26,951 bases of DNA, taken from CAG-917 sp028724485 (GTDB lineage Bacteria; Bacillota; Clostridia; Christensenellales; CAG-917). Position numbers and translations under genes: made by a program. This document shows, in pieces, positions 7,139-16,516 of the stretch. Every line of letters starts with the position of its first letter. The stretch's first letter is position 1. The notes under the pieces are model-generated. The model worked only from the letters and a program-made list of their open reading frames with translations, did not search any database and was not told the origin of the DNA. The stretch spans positions 1 through 26,951 of the forward strand of contig JAQYCY010000134.1 in NCBI GenBank assembly GCA_028724485.1, read 5' to 3'.

Positions 7139-8437
7139 ATGGAATTAAAGCTCCCCGAAATCGTAAAAGGAAAAAAGATTGCCCTTGCCGTCAGCGGCGG
7201 CACGGATAGTATGGCTCTTTTGTGGCTGTTCAAAACTTGCTACGACGGAGAGTTTTACGTTGTCAACGTCGAACACGGAATAAGAGGCGAAGCCAGCCTA
7301 AGCGATAGTAAATTCGTCGAGGAGTTTTGCTTTAAACACAATATCGCATTTAAAGGTTTTAGCGTCGACGCGCCTAAATATGCTAACGAAAAGCGCATAT
7401 CGCTCGAACTTGCCGCGCGTGAACTTAGACACGCAATTTTTAAAAACGAAGTGGAAAACGGCTTTTGCGATTTCGTTGCAACCGCCCATCACGCAAACGA
7501 TCAGGCAGAAACCGTTCTGCTCAGAATCTGCCGCGGCACGGGAATAAACGGTCTTAAAGGAATTTTGCCTTTAAAAGGATATTTAATCAGACCACTTTTA
7601 AGTTACACAAAAGCCGAGCTTAGCGAGTTTTTAAAGGAGAACGGCATTCCGCATCAAAACGACGAAACAAACGAATTCGACAACGTGACGAGAAATTATT
7701 TTCGTCTTAACGTCATTCCGAAAATCGAAAAGAAATTTCCGTCGTTTTCAAACAGCGTAGCAAGACTTGTTCGCTCGGCAACCGAAACGGAAGATTTTTG
7801 CCGCTCCTTAATCGACGAACCGACAAGCGTAAAGGGCGGATTTAAAATCTTTGCGCCGTTCAAACACCCTTATCTTTTTAAAAAAGAAATAGCGACGTGC
7901 TTTTCAAAACTCGGAGTCGAACAAGACGTAGAAGAAAGGCATTTTGACCTTATTCTTTCGCTTGCCTTAGAAGAAGCGGGCAAAAGACTCAATATGCCGT
8001 TTGGCGTTTCGGTCTATAAAGAATCGGACGGCTTGACCTTCCAAAAAAAAGCCATAGTCGATAGCGTATCCATTCCTTTTGAAAAAGTATTATCGGACGG
8101 ATATAAGGGCGTTACTTTTTCGATTGAGCCTTTTGACGGTTCAAGGCGAATTGTTGCCGACGGACTTGTTTGCGATTTCGACAAAATTCCGAAAACGGCG
8201 GTTTTAAGGCATAGACAAGACGGCGATAAGTTCACAAAGTTTAACGGCGGCACAAAAAACCTCGGCGACTTTTTGACGGATAAAAAAATTCCGCTTAGAC
8301 TTCGTGAAAATTTGCTTGTAATTGCCGATGAAAATGATATACTTTTAATAATCGGAGTGGAGATTTCCGATAAAATAAAAATTGACGAAAACACTAAATA
8401 CGTTTTAGAGGTAAAAGGAGAAAACAATGTACGGTAA
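7139..8437 (+). CDS. tilS: tRNA(Ile)-lysidine synthetase, 432 aa
   Basis: Ligates lysine to C34 of the CAT-anticodon tRNA-Ile using ATP, switching it from Met to Ile identity and AUG to AUA decoding. The PP-loop SGGTDS is at residues 19-24, followed by the N-type ATPase core with HHANDQAETVLLRICRGTG-type sequence. The C-terminal TilS domain is recognisable by LRHRQDGDKF, a GTKNLGDFL segment and KIPLRLRENLLV. Length fits the family. The ATG at 7139 was preferred over one 18 bases upstream that overlaps the -10 region. No ribosome binding site is present. It is the first gene of a five-gene operon and overlaps hpt by 11 bases. Confidence 0.95.
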   Translation: MELKLPEIVKGKKIALAVSGGTDSMALLWLFKTCYDGEFYVVNVEHGIRGEASLSDSKFVEEFCFKHNIAFKGFSVDAPKYANEKRISLELAARELRHAIFKNEVENGFCDFVATAHHANDQAETVLLRICRGTGINGLKGILPLKGYLIRPLLSYTKAELSEFLKENGIPHQNDETNEFDNVTRNYFRLNVIPKIEKKFPSFSNSVARLVRSATETEDFCRSLIDEPTSVKGGFKIFAPFKHPYLFKKEIATCFSKLGVEQDVEERHFDLILSLALEEAGKRLNMPFGVSVYKESDGLTFQKKAIVDSVSIPFEKVLSDGYKGVTFSIEPFDGSRRIVADGLVCDFDKIPKTAVLRHRQDGDKFTKFNGGTKNLGDFLTDKKIPLRLRENLLVIADENDILLIIGVEISDKIKIDENTKYVLEVKGENNVR

Positions 8438-8972
8438 GGAAATCGAAAAGGTTTTAATCACGGGCGAGCAAATCGAAGCAAGGGCAAAAGAAATGGCCGA
8501 ACAAATTTCAAAAGACTACAACGGCGAACCGATTTTAGTCGTCGGCATTTTACGCGGAGCTTCGATTTTCTTGGCAGAACTTTTCAAAAATTTAAAGGGA
8601 TACAACGTCGAACTCGACTTTATGTCGCTTTCGAGCTACGGCGCAGGCACAAGTACTTCGGGCGAAGTTAAAATGATAAAAGACCTTACCGAACCTATCG
8701 ACGGTAAAAACGTTCTTATCGTCGAAGACATTATCGACACGGGAATCACCCTTACCTATCTTATAAAAGTTTTAGAAGCAAGAAACCCTAAATCAATCAA
8801 ACTTTGCTCGCTTCTCGACAAACCTTCAAGAAGAAGAGTAGAACTTAAAGGCGACTACGTCGGCTTTGAAATTCCGGATTGCTTCGTCGTCGGCTACGGA
8901 CTCGACTACGACGAAAAATTCCGCAATCTCCCTGACGTTTGCATTTTAGCAAAAGAGGTGTATGAAAACTAA
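8427..8972 (+). CDS. hpt: Hypoxanthine phosphoribosyltransferase, 181 aa
   Basis: Purine salvage enzyme joining hypoxanthine or guanine to PRPP to give IMP or GMP in the cytoplasm. The PRPP-binding loop VLIVEDIIDTGITL (residues 96-109) carries the two acidic residues E100-D101 and the TGITL phosphate loop. GILRGASIF (40-48) and the SSYG flexible-loop region are also typical. Length is standard. AAAGGAG precedes the ATG, which overlaps the end of tilS; the tilS-hpt pair is widely conserved in Bacillota. It overlaps the next gene by 11 bases, implying translational coupling. Confidence 0.96.
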   Translation: MYGKEIEKVLITGEQIEARAKEMAEQISKDYNGEPILVVGILRGASIFLAELFKNLKGYNVELDFMSLSSYGAGTSTSGEVKMIKDLTEPIDGKNVLIVEDIIDTGITLTYLIKVLEARNPKSIKLCSLLDKPSRRRVELKGDYVGFEIPDCFVVGYGLDYDEKFRNLPDVCILAKEVYEN

Positions 8973-10332
8973 AATTCCGATTTCGGAAGACCTTAATAAT
9001 CTCGCAAAACTTTTTCCGCCGTCGTCGCCGCTTTACGCTGTGGGCGGCTACGTCCGTTGCGGAATTTTGGGATTTAAAGCAAGCGATATCGACGTTACAG
9101 GGTCGCTTGCTCCCGACGAGATAAAAAAACTGCTATCAGGCAGCGACTTTAAAGTGCTCGACTCTAACCTTAGGGTCGGCACTTTGATAATAAAGGGTAA
9201 AAAGTCAACTTATGAATACACCACTTTCAGAATCGACAGCTATCCGACAGGCGGAGTTCATTCGCCGACAAAAGTAATCTTTACAAAAGACATAGCCGCC
9301 GACGCGCTCCGTCGCGATTTTAAAATAAACGCAATTTATTACAATATATTGTCAGACGAACTTGTAGATCCTACGGGCGGACTTAGTGACCTTCAAAACA
9401 AAATTATGTCAACCGTCACCTCGCCGAAAAAAGTTTTCGGTGAAGACGGACTGCGAATTTTGCGTCTTGTCCGCTTTGCGGCGGAACTTAATTTTTCGAT
9501 TGAAAAAGAAACGCTTTCGGTAGCAAAAAGTTTAGTCGGACAAATTCTCGACTTATCAAAAGAACGCATTGCCGCGGAACTAAAAAAGATTTTACTTGCC
9601 GACACACGTTATCCTGCCTTAAACAATAAGGACGGTCATTTTGTCGGAGTAAAATTGCTTGATGAAATAGGCGCACTCGGTCTTATTTTTCCGCCGCTTA
9701 TGGACGGAAAAGGACTTAAGCAAAATCCGAAATATCACGACTACGACGTGTTTGAGCATTCTCTTATGGCGGTCAAGTTCAGCACTCCCGACGTAAGACT
9801 TGCCGCACTTTTACACGACATAGCTAAGCCCTACTGCCAAAAGAAGTTCGGCAATATGTACGACCACCCTAAAATCGGAAGCGAAATGGCAAGAGAACTT
9901 CTCGGCAGAAAGGGACTTAAACTTTCAAACGACGAAGTAGATTTTAATTGCCGACTTATTGCAAACCACATGTACAATCTCGGCAATTTGACAAAAGACA
10001 ACAAACTTAAAGTTTTTATCGCAAAAAACAATGATATCATTCATTCGCTGACAAACCTTATGAGAGCGGACGCCATGGCGGCGAAAGGTTTTTACAGCGA
10101 CGGCGCAGACAGAATCGACGCGCTTTACGTTCAAATGAAAAACGACGGAGTGCCAATGAAAATATCCGACCTTAAAGTGGGCGGAAAGGAACTTCTCGAA
10201 CTTGACGTTCCGCCAAAACTAAGAACGCCTGTTTTGTCGAAAACGCTTGAAACAGCGATAAAAGAAAACTTGCTTGGCTACATGGGACAATATGCCGCTC
10301 TCAAAAGAATTTGTAAGGAGATGGGAAAATGA
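8962..10332 (+). CDS. cca: CCA tRNA nucleotidyltransferase / poly(A) polymerase family with HD domain, 456 aa
   Basis: Class II nucleotidyltransferase that would repair or add the 3' CCA of tRNAs. The head domain has GGYVR (28-32), the catalytic DID (42-44), RRDF (117-120), and the EDGLRILR helix (161-168). A C-terminal HD domain follows, with HDIAKP at 285-290. The position after GGYVR, usually Asp in GGxVRD, is Cys here. AGAGGTG precedes the ATG. All three tRNAs in the window encode CCA, so repair rather than addition may dominate, as in other such genomes. CCA addition versus poly(A) polymerase activity cannot be separated by eye. Confidence 0.9.
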   Translation: MKTKIPISEDLNNLAKLFPPSSPLYAVGGYVRCGILGFKASDIDVTGSLAPDEIKKLLSGSDFKVLDSNLRVGTLIIKGKKSTYEYTTFRIDSYPTGGVHSPTKVIFTKDIAADALRRDFKINAIYYNILSDELVDPTGGLSDLQNKIMSTVTSPKKVFGEDGLRILRLVRFAAELNFSIEKETLSVAKSLVGQILDLSKERIAAELKKILLADTRYPALNNKDGHFVGVKLLDEIGALGLIFPPLMDGKGLKQNPKYHDYDVFEHSLMAVKFSTPDVRLAALLHDIAKPYCQKKFGNMYDHPKIGSEMARELLGRKGLKLSNDEVDFNCRLIANHMYNLGNLTKDNKLKVFIAKNNDIIHSLTNLMRADAMAAKGFYSDGADRIDALYVQMKNDGVPMKISDLKVGGKELLELDVPPKLRTPVLSKTLETAIKENLLGYMGQYAALKRICKEMGK

Positions 10333-11633
10333 CTGCTATTTACGTTTTAATTGCACTCACGGTTATTTCGATAATTTTAACGGCTGTTACGCTGGTTTTA
10401 ACGCTGCTCAAAAAAAATCTTCAAGGTGGCGGCGACCTTAAATCGGCTCTTGACGAAAACGCAAAAGAGAATAAGGACACTTTGCGAGAAATTAAAACCG
10501 ATATAATCGACACGCTCAAAATGAACAACGAAATGACGGTAAGCGCAACAACCCTTATGTCGCAAAACGTCGAAAAGGAAGTAAAATCACTTGGCGACAA
10601 AGTTGCGACTCTTGTCGATTTTCAACAAAAAAGCACTTCTTCGCTCGAAAACAGAATGCTTGAATTTATGTCAAACGTGAACGCAAAACTCGAAGCAATG
10701 CGTGGCGACAACGAAAAGCAATTAAACAAAATGCGTGAAACGGTTGACGAAAAACTCAGCTCTACCCTTGAAGAACGCTTTAACAATTCGTTTAAGCGTG
10801 TTAGCGAGGTTCTTGGCGAAATTACGCAAGGCTTTGCCGAAATGCAAAATCTGAAAACGGGCGTAAACGACCTTAAAAAGATTTTCTCAAACGTCAAGCA
10901 ACGCGGCACTTGGGGCGAAATTGCGCTTGATAATCTTTTGAGCCAGATACTGACAAAAGAGCAATATTCCAAAAACGTCAACATCACAAAGTCCGGCGAC
11001 GAACGAGTTGACTTTGTCATCAATCTGCCGGGCAAAGACGATGACACGGTTTACCTGCCTATCGACAGCAAGTTCCCTATTGAAGACTACTTAAAACTTG
11101 TAGAGGCGTCCGAAAACGGAAACGTTGCCGAAATCGATGACGCCGCAAAAAAATTGGAACGTCGCATAAAGGAAGAAGCTGCGTCGATAAAGCAAAAATA
11201 CATCCATCCGCCAAAGACAACCGACTTTGCTATTTTGTACCTTACAATCGAAGGACTTTACGCCGAAGTCGTAAAACGTCCGGGGCTTATCGAAAATTTG
11301 CAATCGCAATATAGAGTTGTCGTTTGCGGACCGACTACCCTTGCCGCACTTTTAAACAGCTTGCAAATGGGATTCAGAACGGTTGCCATCGAGAAACGCA
11401 GTACCGAAATATGGAAACTGCTTGAACAGTTCAGAAAAGACTTCGCAAAATTTAACGAGCTTTTAAATCAAACCAAAAAGAAACTCGAAGGCGTTCAATC
11501 GACTATCGACGACGCAGGCAAACGCACGGAGCTTATTCAAAAACGTTTGTCGAACGTTGGAGCATTGCCTGACGAACAAACCGACCTTATTGAAAATACC
11601 GCGTCAATTATAGGCGCGGACGACGAGGATTGA
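10329..11633 (+). CDS. rmuC: RmuC family DNA recombination protein, 434 aa
   Basis: RmuC-family proteins are thought to restrain recombination at inverted repeats through a PD-(D/E)XK nuclease-like domain. There is an N-terminal transmembrane anchor (about residues 4-27), a long coiled coil (about 35-170) and the RmuC core beginning near GTWGE (193-197), with LPIDSKFPIEDY and a CGPTTLAALLNSL segment later. The Lys and Asp of DSKFP are the nuclease-like signature. GGAG sits upstream of the ATG, which overlaps the stop of the cca gene by four bases. Confidence 0.92.
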   Translation: MTAIYVLIALTVISIILTAVTLVLTLLKKNLQGGGDLKSALDENAKENKDTLREIKTDIIDTLKMNNEMTVSATTLMSQNVEKEVKSLGDKVATLVDFQQKSTSSLENRMLEFMSNVNAKLEAMRGDNEKQLNKMRETVDEKLSSTLEERFNNSFKRVSEVLGEITQGFAEMQNLKTGVNDLKKIFSNVKQRGTWGEIALDNLLSQILTKEQYSKNVNITKSGDERVDFVINLPGKDDDTVYLPIDSKFPIEDYLKLVEASENGNVAEIDDAAKKLERRIKEEAASIKQKYIHPPKTTDFAILYLTIEGLYAEVVKRPGLIENLQSQYRVVVCGPTTLAALLNSLQMGFRTVAIEKRSTEIWKLLEQFRKDFAKFNELLNQTKKKLEGVQSTIDDAGKRTELIQKRLSNVGALPDEQTDLIENTASIIGADDED

Positions 11634-11634
11634 T

Positions 11635-12456
11635 ATGAGAATATTTGCCGATATGCACAATCATACGACTTTCAGCGACGGCAAGCTCTCTCCTGCCGAA
11701 AGAGCGGTTATGTTGAAAGATAAAGGCGCAAAAGCCTTTGCCATAACCGACCACGACACGGTGGGTGGCATCGAAGAAGGTATCGAAATTGCCAAAAAAC
11801 TGAATATGGCGTTTAGCCCTGCTATCGAAATTTCCACTTATACATTCAGAGAAATTCACGTTTTGGGTTACAACATAAAGTATAACGACCCCGACTTTCT
11901 CGAAACGTTAGACCTTATCAAATCTTTCAGAACGGACAGGAACGTAAAACTTTATAACAGGCTTGTTGAACTTGGGATCAAACTCGACTTAGACCCGACC
12001 GAACAAGGAATCGGACGAGTACATTTTGCAAACGCTATGGTAAAAGCCGGTTATTCGGTTGACGTAAACGACGCGTTCGACACCTATCTCGGAAACGGCA
12101 AAAAAGCATACGTGACGGCAAAGCGTCTTACTCCGCTAACCGCCGTTTCGTGCATAGTGAAAGCAGGCGGCGTTCCGGTTTTAGCGCACCCGAAAGCATA
12201 TCTCATCGACAAGAAACTCGACTTGCTTATCGAAGGCTTAAAGACTTACGGACTTAAAGGGCTCGAAGTTTGCTACCCTTCACACAACGAAACGGATGAA
12301 AAAACCTTGTCGGCGGTCGCTAAAAAATTCGGACTGATTCCGACGGCAGGAAGCGACTTCCACAATCCGTCGACGTCAGATCCGCACAACAAACACGGCT
12401 TTACTCCGCTTATGGAAGAGAGCGATTTGAATAAACTTCTTCCTAAAAAAATATAA
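11635..12456 (+). CDS. PHP domain phosphoesterase (YciV/TrpH type), 273 aa
   Basis: Metal-dependent phosphoesterase; characterised relatives (RNase AM/YciV) remove 5' nucleotides from RNA or hydrolyse 3',5'-bisphosphonucleotides. PHP metal ligands are visible: ADMHNHTTFSDG at the N terminus (H8, H10, D15), ITDHD (38-42), LAHPKAY and AGSDFH near the C terminus. The insertion between the metal motifs fits this subfamily. It begins one base after the rmuC stop with GAGGAT upstream and ends the operon at a strong terminator. The exact substrate is inference. Confidence 0.9.
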   Translation: MRIFADMHNHTTFSDGKLSPAERAVMLKDKGAKAFAITDHDTVGGIEEGIEIAKKLNMAFSPAIEISTYTFREIHVLGYNIKYNDPDFLETLDLIKSFRTDRNVKLYNRLVELGIKLDLDPTEQGIGRVHFANAMVKAGYSVDVNDAFDTYLGNGKKAYVTAKRLTPLTAVSCIVKAGGVPVLAHPKAYLIDKKLDLLIEGLKTYGLKGLEVCYPSHNETDEKTLSAVAKKFGLIPTAGSDFHNPSTSDPHNKHGFTPLMEESDLNKLLPKKI

Positions 12457-12479
12457 TCATTCCCAATCGTCAATTTACG

Positions 12480-12508
12480 CCGCATAGTTTCTATGCGGTT
12501 TTTATTTT
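12480..12508 (+). terminator. Terminator of the tilS-hpt-cca-rmuC-PHP operon
   Basis: CCGCATAG (12480-12487), loop TTT, CTATGCGG (12491-12498), then TTTTTATTTT. Confidence 0.92.
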
Positions 12509-12582
12509 AACAAATTTTATTTTCTTTATATTTTAACAAGTTTTATTTTCTTTTTGTTTTAACAAATTTTATTTTTATTATT
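12505..12582. repeat. Three tandem 26-bp AT-rich repeats
   Basis: Units starting TTTTAACAA at 12505, 12531 and 12557, each continuing with a TTTTATTTT tract. They directly follow the operon terminator and differ at a few positions. Confidence 0.8.
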
Positions 12583-12603
12583 TAATTCTTCAACAGTTTT
12601 ACA

Positions 12604-12770
12604 CTATGGCAATCTTAATTGTCAAATCAAACTTAAACGCTACCTGCATCGACCTTAAATGCCATATCGGACTTAACCACTAACTATGGTAATCTTAATT
12701 GTCAAATCGAACTTAAACGCTACCTACATCGACCTTAAATGCCATATCGGACTTAACCACTAACTATGGT
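12604..12770. repeat. 80-bp tandem direct repeat, two full copies plus start of a third
   Basis: Copies begin CTATGG at 12604, 12684 and 12764 (the third is cut short). The two full copies differ at only a few positions. They contain ACTTAAACGC and ATCGACCTTAAATG. No convincing open frame or RNA fold is seen. The rest of this gene-free stretch, 12771-12944, holds AT-rich sequence with no recognisable element. Confidence 0.85.
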
Positions 12771-12944
12771 ATTAAACACTATTATAAACTTAAATGCTAC
12801 AAAAACCTGAATACTAAATCAAACTTAACAGATAAATAAAGCCTAAACCCATATAAGATATAAACGCCATTAGGCAAAAAATTTATGTTTTTTATTTCCA
12901 ATCGTTTTAAGATTATTATCCGATTTTTTTCGCAAACTAAACTT

Positions 12945-14210
12945 ATGAAAACGACGACTAATAGCTGCTATAAAAATTCAAACAAAAACTTGATATGGTG
13001 TTTTCTGCCCTGCGTTTTTTGCATCGCATTTTTGATTTTTTTATTTAGCTTCGCCCATGCAGCGCAAACCGCCGTTTTGCCGATATGCTACGCTAAGAAT
13101 TCAGACTTATGTTTAACGATATCGTTTGACAATGATAAAGTCACAATCGGCAACAAAACTTATACCGCTACTCCTACGATAAATTCCGAAAAAATGAAAT
13201 CTAAAAAAGGCTATACTTATTCGATTCAATTTGAAACACTGCTAAACTTTTGCTCGGCAAACGATGCGGCAAACTTCGTTTTAAACAACGCGGAGCAAAT
13301 TTACAATGACGTTAAATCGGAAAATTGCGTCGATTTTTGCGAGTCGAAATTTACGACAAAACTCGGAAAAACGTATTATGAAGTCGGAAAAGACGGAATA
13401 ACTCTTAACGCCGTCGATTTTTACAAAGCGCTTTTTTCTGCCGTGGACGGCAAAATAAATTCTTCTGTTTATCTTGTCGAAAGAAAAGCAGAAAGCCTTG
13501 ACAGCCTAAAATCTCGAACGGTTTTGCGCGGCGACTTCAAGACTTCGTTTTATTCGTCGGGCGAAGGGCGTTCAAACAATATCGCGCTTGCCGCAAGCAA
13601 AATTGACGGCTATATGCTTTTGCCGAACGAAGTTTTCTCATTCAACGAAACGGTTGGAAAACGAACGGAAGAAAACGGATTTAAAGAAGCTAAAATTATT
13701 GTCGACGGCGAGTTTACAAGCGGCATCGGTGGAGGCGTTTGCCAAGTTTCGACAACCCTTTACAACGCCGCGCTTTTGGCAGGACTTCAAATTGTCGAAG
13801 CAAATCAACATTCTCTGCCCGTATCGTACGTTGGGCCGTCGCTTGACGCTATGGTGTCGAATTACAGCGATTTGAAAATAAAAAACGTAACTGACAAACC
13901 GATTTATATTCACGGCTATGTCGAAAACAAATCCGTGCGTTTTCAGATTTACGGAATAAGCGGAAACGATATAAAAATCGACAGCATAGTGACAAAGACT
14001 CTTCCGTTCGACAAAAAATACGTCTATGACGAAACGCTGGGCGAGGGCGACGTAATAAGGCAAGGAAAAGACGGATTTGAATCCGACGCTTATCTTTCGT
14101 ACGTCGAAAACGGAATGACGATAAAACGCAAAATTCGACATAACGTTTACAAACCGCAGGCAGAGCTTATCGCTACAACCGATAAGTCAAAAGTTTCTTA
14201 CGGCAAATAA
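12945..14210 (+). CDS. VanW domain envelope protein, 421 aa
   Basis: Exported or membrane-anchored protein of the VanW family, associated with the cell wall; its biochemical role is not established. An N-terminal hydrophobic segment (about residues 16-38) ending AHA acts as signal or anchor. The VanW domain is clear: EGRSNNIALAASKIDG, a LPNEVFSFNETVGKR segment, GIGGGVCQVSTTLYNAAL and the HSLPVSYVGPSLDAMVSNY region. The region before it resembles a peptidoglycan-binding-4-like module, and the final ~70 residues look G5-like. The start is uncertain: the ATG at 12945 gives the best signal peptide, but one at 12885 is in frame, and neither has a ribosome binding site. Confidence 0.88.
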   Translation: MKTTTNSCYKNSNKNLIWCFLPCVFCIAFLIFLFSFAHAAQTAVLPICYAKNSDLCLTISFDNDKVTIGNKTYTATPTINSEKMKSKKGYTYSIQFETLLNFCSANDAANFVLNNAEQIYNDVKSENCVDFCESKFTTKLGKTYYEVGKDGITLNAVDFYKALFSAVDGKINSSVYLVERKAESLDSLKSRTVLRGDFKTSFYSSGEGRSNNIALAASKIDGYMLLPNEVFSFNETVGKRTEENGFKEAKIIVDGEFTSGIGGGVCQVSTTLYNAALLAGLQIVEANQHSLPVSYVGPSLDAMVSNYSDLKIKNVTDKPIYIHGYVENKSVRFQIYGISGNDIKIDSIVTKTLPFDKKYVYDETLGEGDVIRQGKDGFESDAYLSYVENGMTIKRKIRHNVYKPQAELIATTDKSKVSYGK

Positions 14211-14353
14211 AGTTTACTTTCATATCGATATTTATCGTTTTTAAAAAACTTTTGTCATATTCTTTCTTATTTCCGTTCCATATTCAGTATAGAGTTTATA
14301 AAAATTTTTCACTTAAAAATGCAAATATTCTGCCGCCCTAAAAGGAATTGATA

Positions 14354-14382
14354 TTGACTATGCGCTTTTAAAAAGGTATAAT
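14354..14382 (+). promoter_or_regulatory. Promoter of phosphoglucomutase
   Basis: TTGACT (14354-14359), 17-bp spacer, perfect TATAAT (14377-14382), with GGAGG at 14402-14406 in the leader. Confidence 0.88.
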
Positions 14383-14410
14383 ATTTCTATATAAATTTTT
14401 TGGAGGCATT

Positions 14411-16153
14411 ATGTCTTACTTAGATACTTACAACAAATTTTTGGCAAGCGACGAGCTGACCGCCGATGAGAAAGCAAGGCTTAAAGAACTGACCGACGAC
14501 GAAAAGAAAGAAGCGTTTGCAATTCCGCTCGCATTCGGAACGGCAGGTATGCGCGGAGTTTTGGACGTCGGCACAAACCGTATGAACCGTTTCACCGTTC
14601 GCAGAGCAACGGAAGGACTTGCAAAGTTCATCGAAACGCTCGGTGACGGTGCAAAGAAAAACGGCGTTGTCATTTCTTATGACACAAGACGTTGTTCAAG
14701 TGAATTTGCGATTTTATCGGCAAAAGTTCTTTCGGCGCACGGAATTAACGTTTATCTCTTTGAAGACGTAAGACCTGTACCCGTTTGTTCGTTCGCTATT
14801 CGTCATTACGGAGCGGCGGCAGGTATTATGATTACCGCATCGCACAACCCTAAAATTTACAACGGATACAAAGTTTACGGACCTGACGGCGCGCAAATGT
14901 CACCGGAAGATACCGAAATCGTCGTAGGCTTTATCGACAAACTCGATTATTTCGGCATCAAAGAAGACGACGTAAACATTTCAAAAGAATCGATTAAGGA
15001 CAAAGACAATTTTAAAGCAAACGACTATATCACGGTTGTCGGCAAGAGCCTTGACGACGCTTATTTCGGCGAAATTCAAAAACTCTGCCTTTCTCCTGAA
15101 GCAGTCGCAAAAGTCGGCAAAGACATCAAAATCGTTTACACCCCTATTCACGGTAGCGGTTATATGCCTGTGACGACTATTTTGAAAATTATGAATATCC
15201 CTGTCACGGTCGTACCTGAACAAGCGTTGCCTGATACCGAATTTTCAACGGTAAGAGTCCCGAATCCGGAAGAGCCGGACGCTCTTAAAATGGCTACCGA
15301 ACTTGCAGACAAAATCGGAAGCGACCTTGTTATCGGCACGGACCCCGACTGCGACAGAATGGGTGTTGCCGTCCGAAACAACGAAGGCAAATTCGTTTTG
15401 CTCAACGGAAACCAAATCGGCTCGCTCCTTTGCGACTACATACTCTCAAAGCATAAGCAAAACGGCACACTGCCGTCTAACGCGGCTATCGTTAAAACAA
15501 TCGTCACCACCGAACTTGCAAGAGCTATCGCATCGAGCTACGGCGCAGTCACTTTCGACGTTTTGACGGGCTTTAAGTTTATCGGCGAAAAAATCAAAGA
15601 GTGGGAAAAGAGCAAACAATATACGTTTATGTTCGGCTATGAAGAAAGCTACGGCTATTTAAGCGGCACTCACGCAAGAGATAAGGACGCGGTTGTAGCA
15701 AGTATGCTCTTTGCCGAAATGGCTTGCTATTATCAATCGATAGGTTCGTCGGTTTATAAGCGTCTTATCGAAATTTTTGAAAAATTCGGTTACTACGTCG
15801 AGAAGTCGGTTTCGATTTTTTATAGCGGTCTTGACGGAATGGACAAAATGAAAAAGATTATGGATTTCGCAAGAGAAGGCAAACTCGACGCAATCGCAAA
15901 CGCAAAAGTCCTTGCCAAAAACGATTTGGTCGCAAGAATTAAAACTTATGCGGATGGAAAAGCGGAAGCAATCGACCTTCCTAAGACAAACGCAATTAAG
16001 TGGAACCTTGAAAACGGAGATTGGGTTTGCGTTCGCCCGTCGGGAACAGAGCCGAAACTCAAAATCTACGTCGCAACCAAAGCCGATTCAAAAGACAAAG
16101 CTACCTTAGTCGCAGAAGGCTACGTCGATTTTATGAAAAACTATTTGGCTTAA
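14411..16153 (+). CDS. pgcA: Alpha-phosphoglucomutase / phosphomannomutase, 580 aa
   Basis: Interconverts glucose 1-phosphate and glucose 6-phosphate, feeding sugar nucleotide synthesis for wall and polysaccharide. All four signatures of the alpha-D-phosphohexomutase family are present in order: TASHNP (142-147, phospho-Ser144), the metal loop GTDPDCDRMG, the sugar-binding GYEESYGYL, and the phosphate-binding RPSGTEPKLKIY near the C terminus. Length and AFGTAGMRG near the N terminus match the Firmicutes PgcA-type enzyme. GGAGG precedes the ATG by 4 bases. Phosphomannomutase activity cannot be ruled out. Confidence 0.95.
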   Translation: MSYLDTYNKFLASDELTADEKARLKELTDDEKKEAFAIPLAFGTAGMRGVLDVGTNRMNRFTVRRATEGLAKFIETLGDGAKKNGVVISYDTRRCSSEFAILSAKVLSAHGINVYLFEDVRPVPVCSFAIRHYGAAAGIMITASHNPKIYNGYKVYGPDGAQMSPEDTEIVVGFIDKLDYFGIKEDDVNISKESIKDKDNFKANDYITVVGKSLDDAYFGEIQKLCLSPEAVAKVGKDIKIVYTPIHGSGYMPVTTILKIMNIPVTVVPEQALPDTEFSTVRVPNPEEPDALKMATELADKIGSDLVIGTDPDCDRMGVAVRNNEGKFVLLNGNQIGSLLCDYILSKHKQNGTLPSNAAIVKTIVTTELARAIASSYGAVTFDVLTGFKFIGEKIKEWEKSKQYTFMFGYEESYGYLSGTHARDKDAVVASMLFAEMACYYQSIGSSVYKRLIEIFEKFGYYVEKSVSIFYSGLDGMDKMKKIMDFAREGKLDAIANAKVLAKNDLVARIKTYADGKAEAIDLPKTNAIKWNLENGDWVCVRPSGTEPKLKIYVATKADSKDKATLVAEGYVDFMKNYLA

Positions 16154-16209
16154 ATAACGATTGCAAATCGTTTTGAGTTGCCGATTGTCGCCCGTCAGGC
16201 TTTAAATCA

Positions 16210-16246
16210 TAGCCACCGATAATTCGGTTATATCGAATTGTCGGCT
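16210..16246. other. Imperfect hairpin downstream of pgcA
   Basis: TAGCC and AATTCG on the left pair with CGAATT and GGCTA on the right, with a 3-base bulge and a loop of about 7. It lacks a T-tract. The remaining gene-free stretch 16154-16516 is AT-rich and contains only this and the terminator at 16361-16388. Confidence 0.4.
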
Positions 16247-16360
16247 ATATCGAACGTATCGACTTTCTTTATAAATCGATTATGCTCATCTAATTTATCT
16301 CAGTTTATTGATTATCGATTTTTACGATAGGCGATATAAGCAAAACAAATAACACAAACA

Positions 16361-16388
16361 AAAAACGAGCTTAAAGCTCGTTTTTTTG
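16361..16388. terminator. Bidirectional intrinsic terminator between pgcA and the DUF4417 gene
   Basis: AAAAACGAGC (16361-16370), loop TTAAA, then GCTCG (16376-16380) followed by T7. A/T tracts on both sides allow termination of pgcA on plus and of the DUF4417 gene on minus. Confidence 0.88.
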
Positions 16389-16516
16389 TTGATAAATCTA
16401 TTAACTATTTATTTATACTCGATTGAAATCGGATTTTATTGAGTGTCGTTTTAAAATGTCGCCATACTAGTTTTGGCAAAAAATTATACGCTTTAAAAAA
16501 CTTCATCTTTAAGATT

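Noticed and set aside
12885..12944. Upstream ATG for the VanW protein
   Set aside because: It would place 20 residues before an already good signal peptide; not excluded, but less likely.
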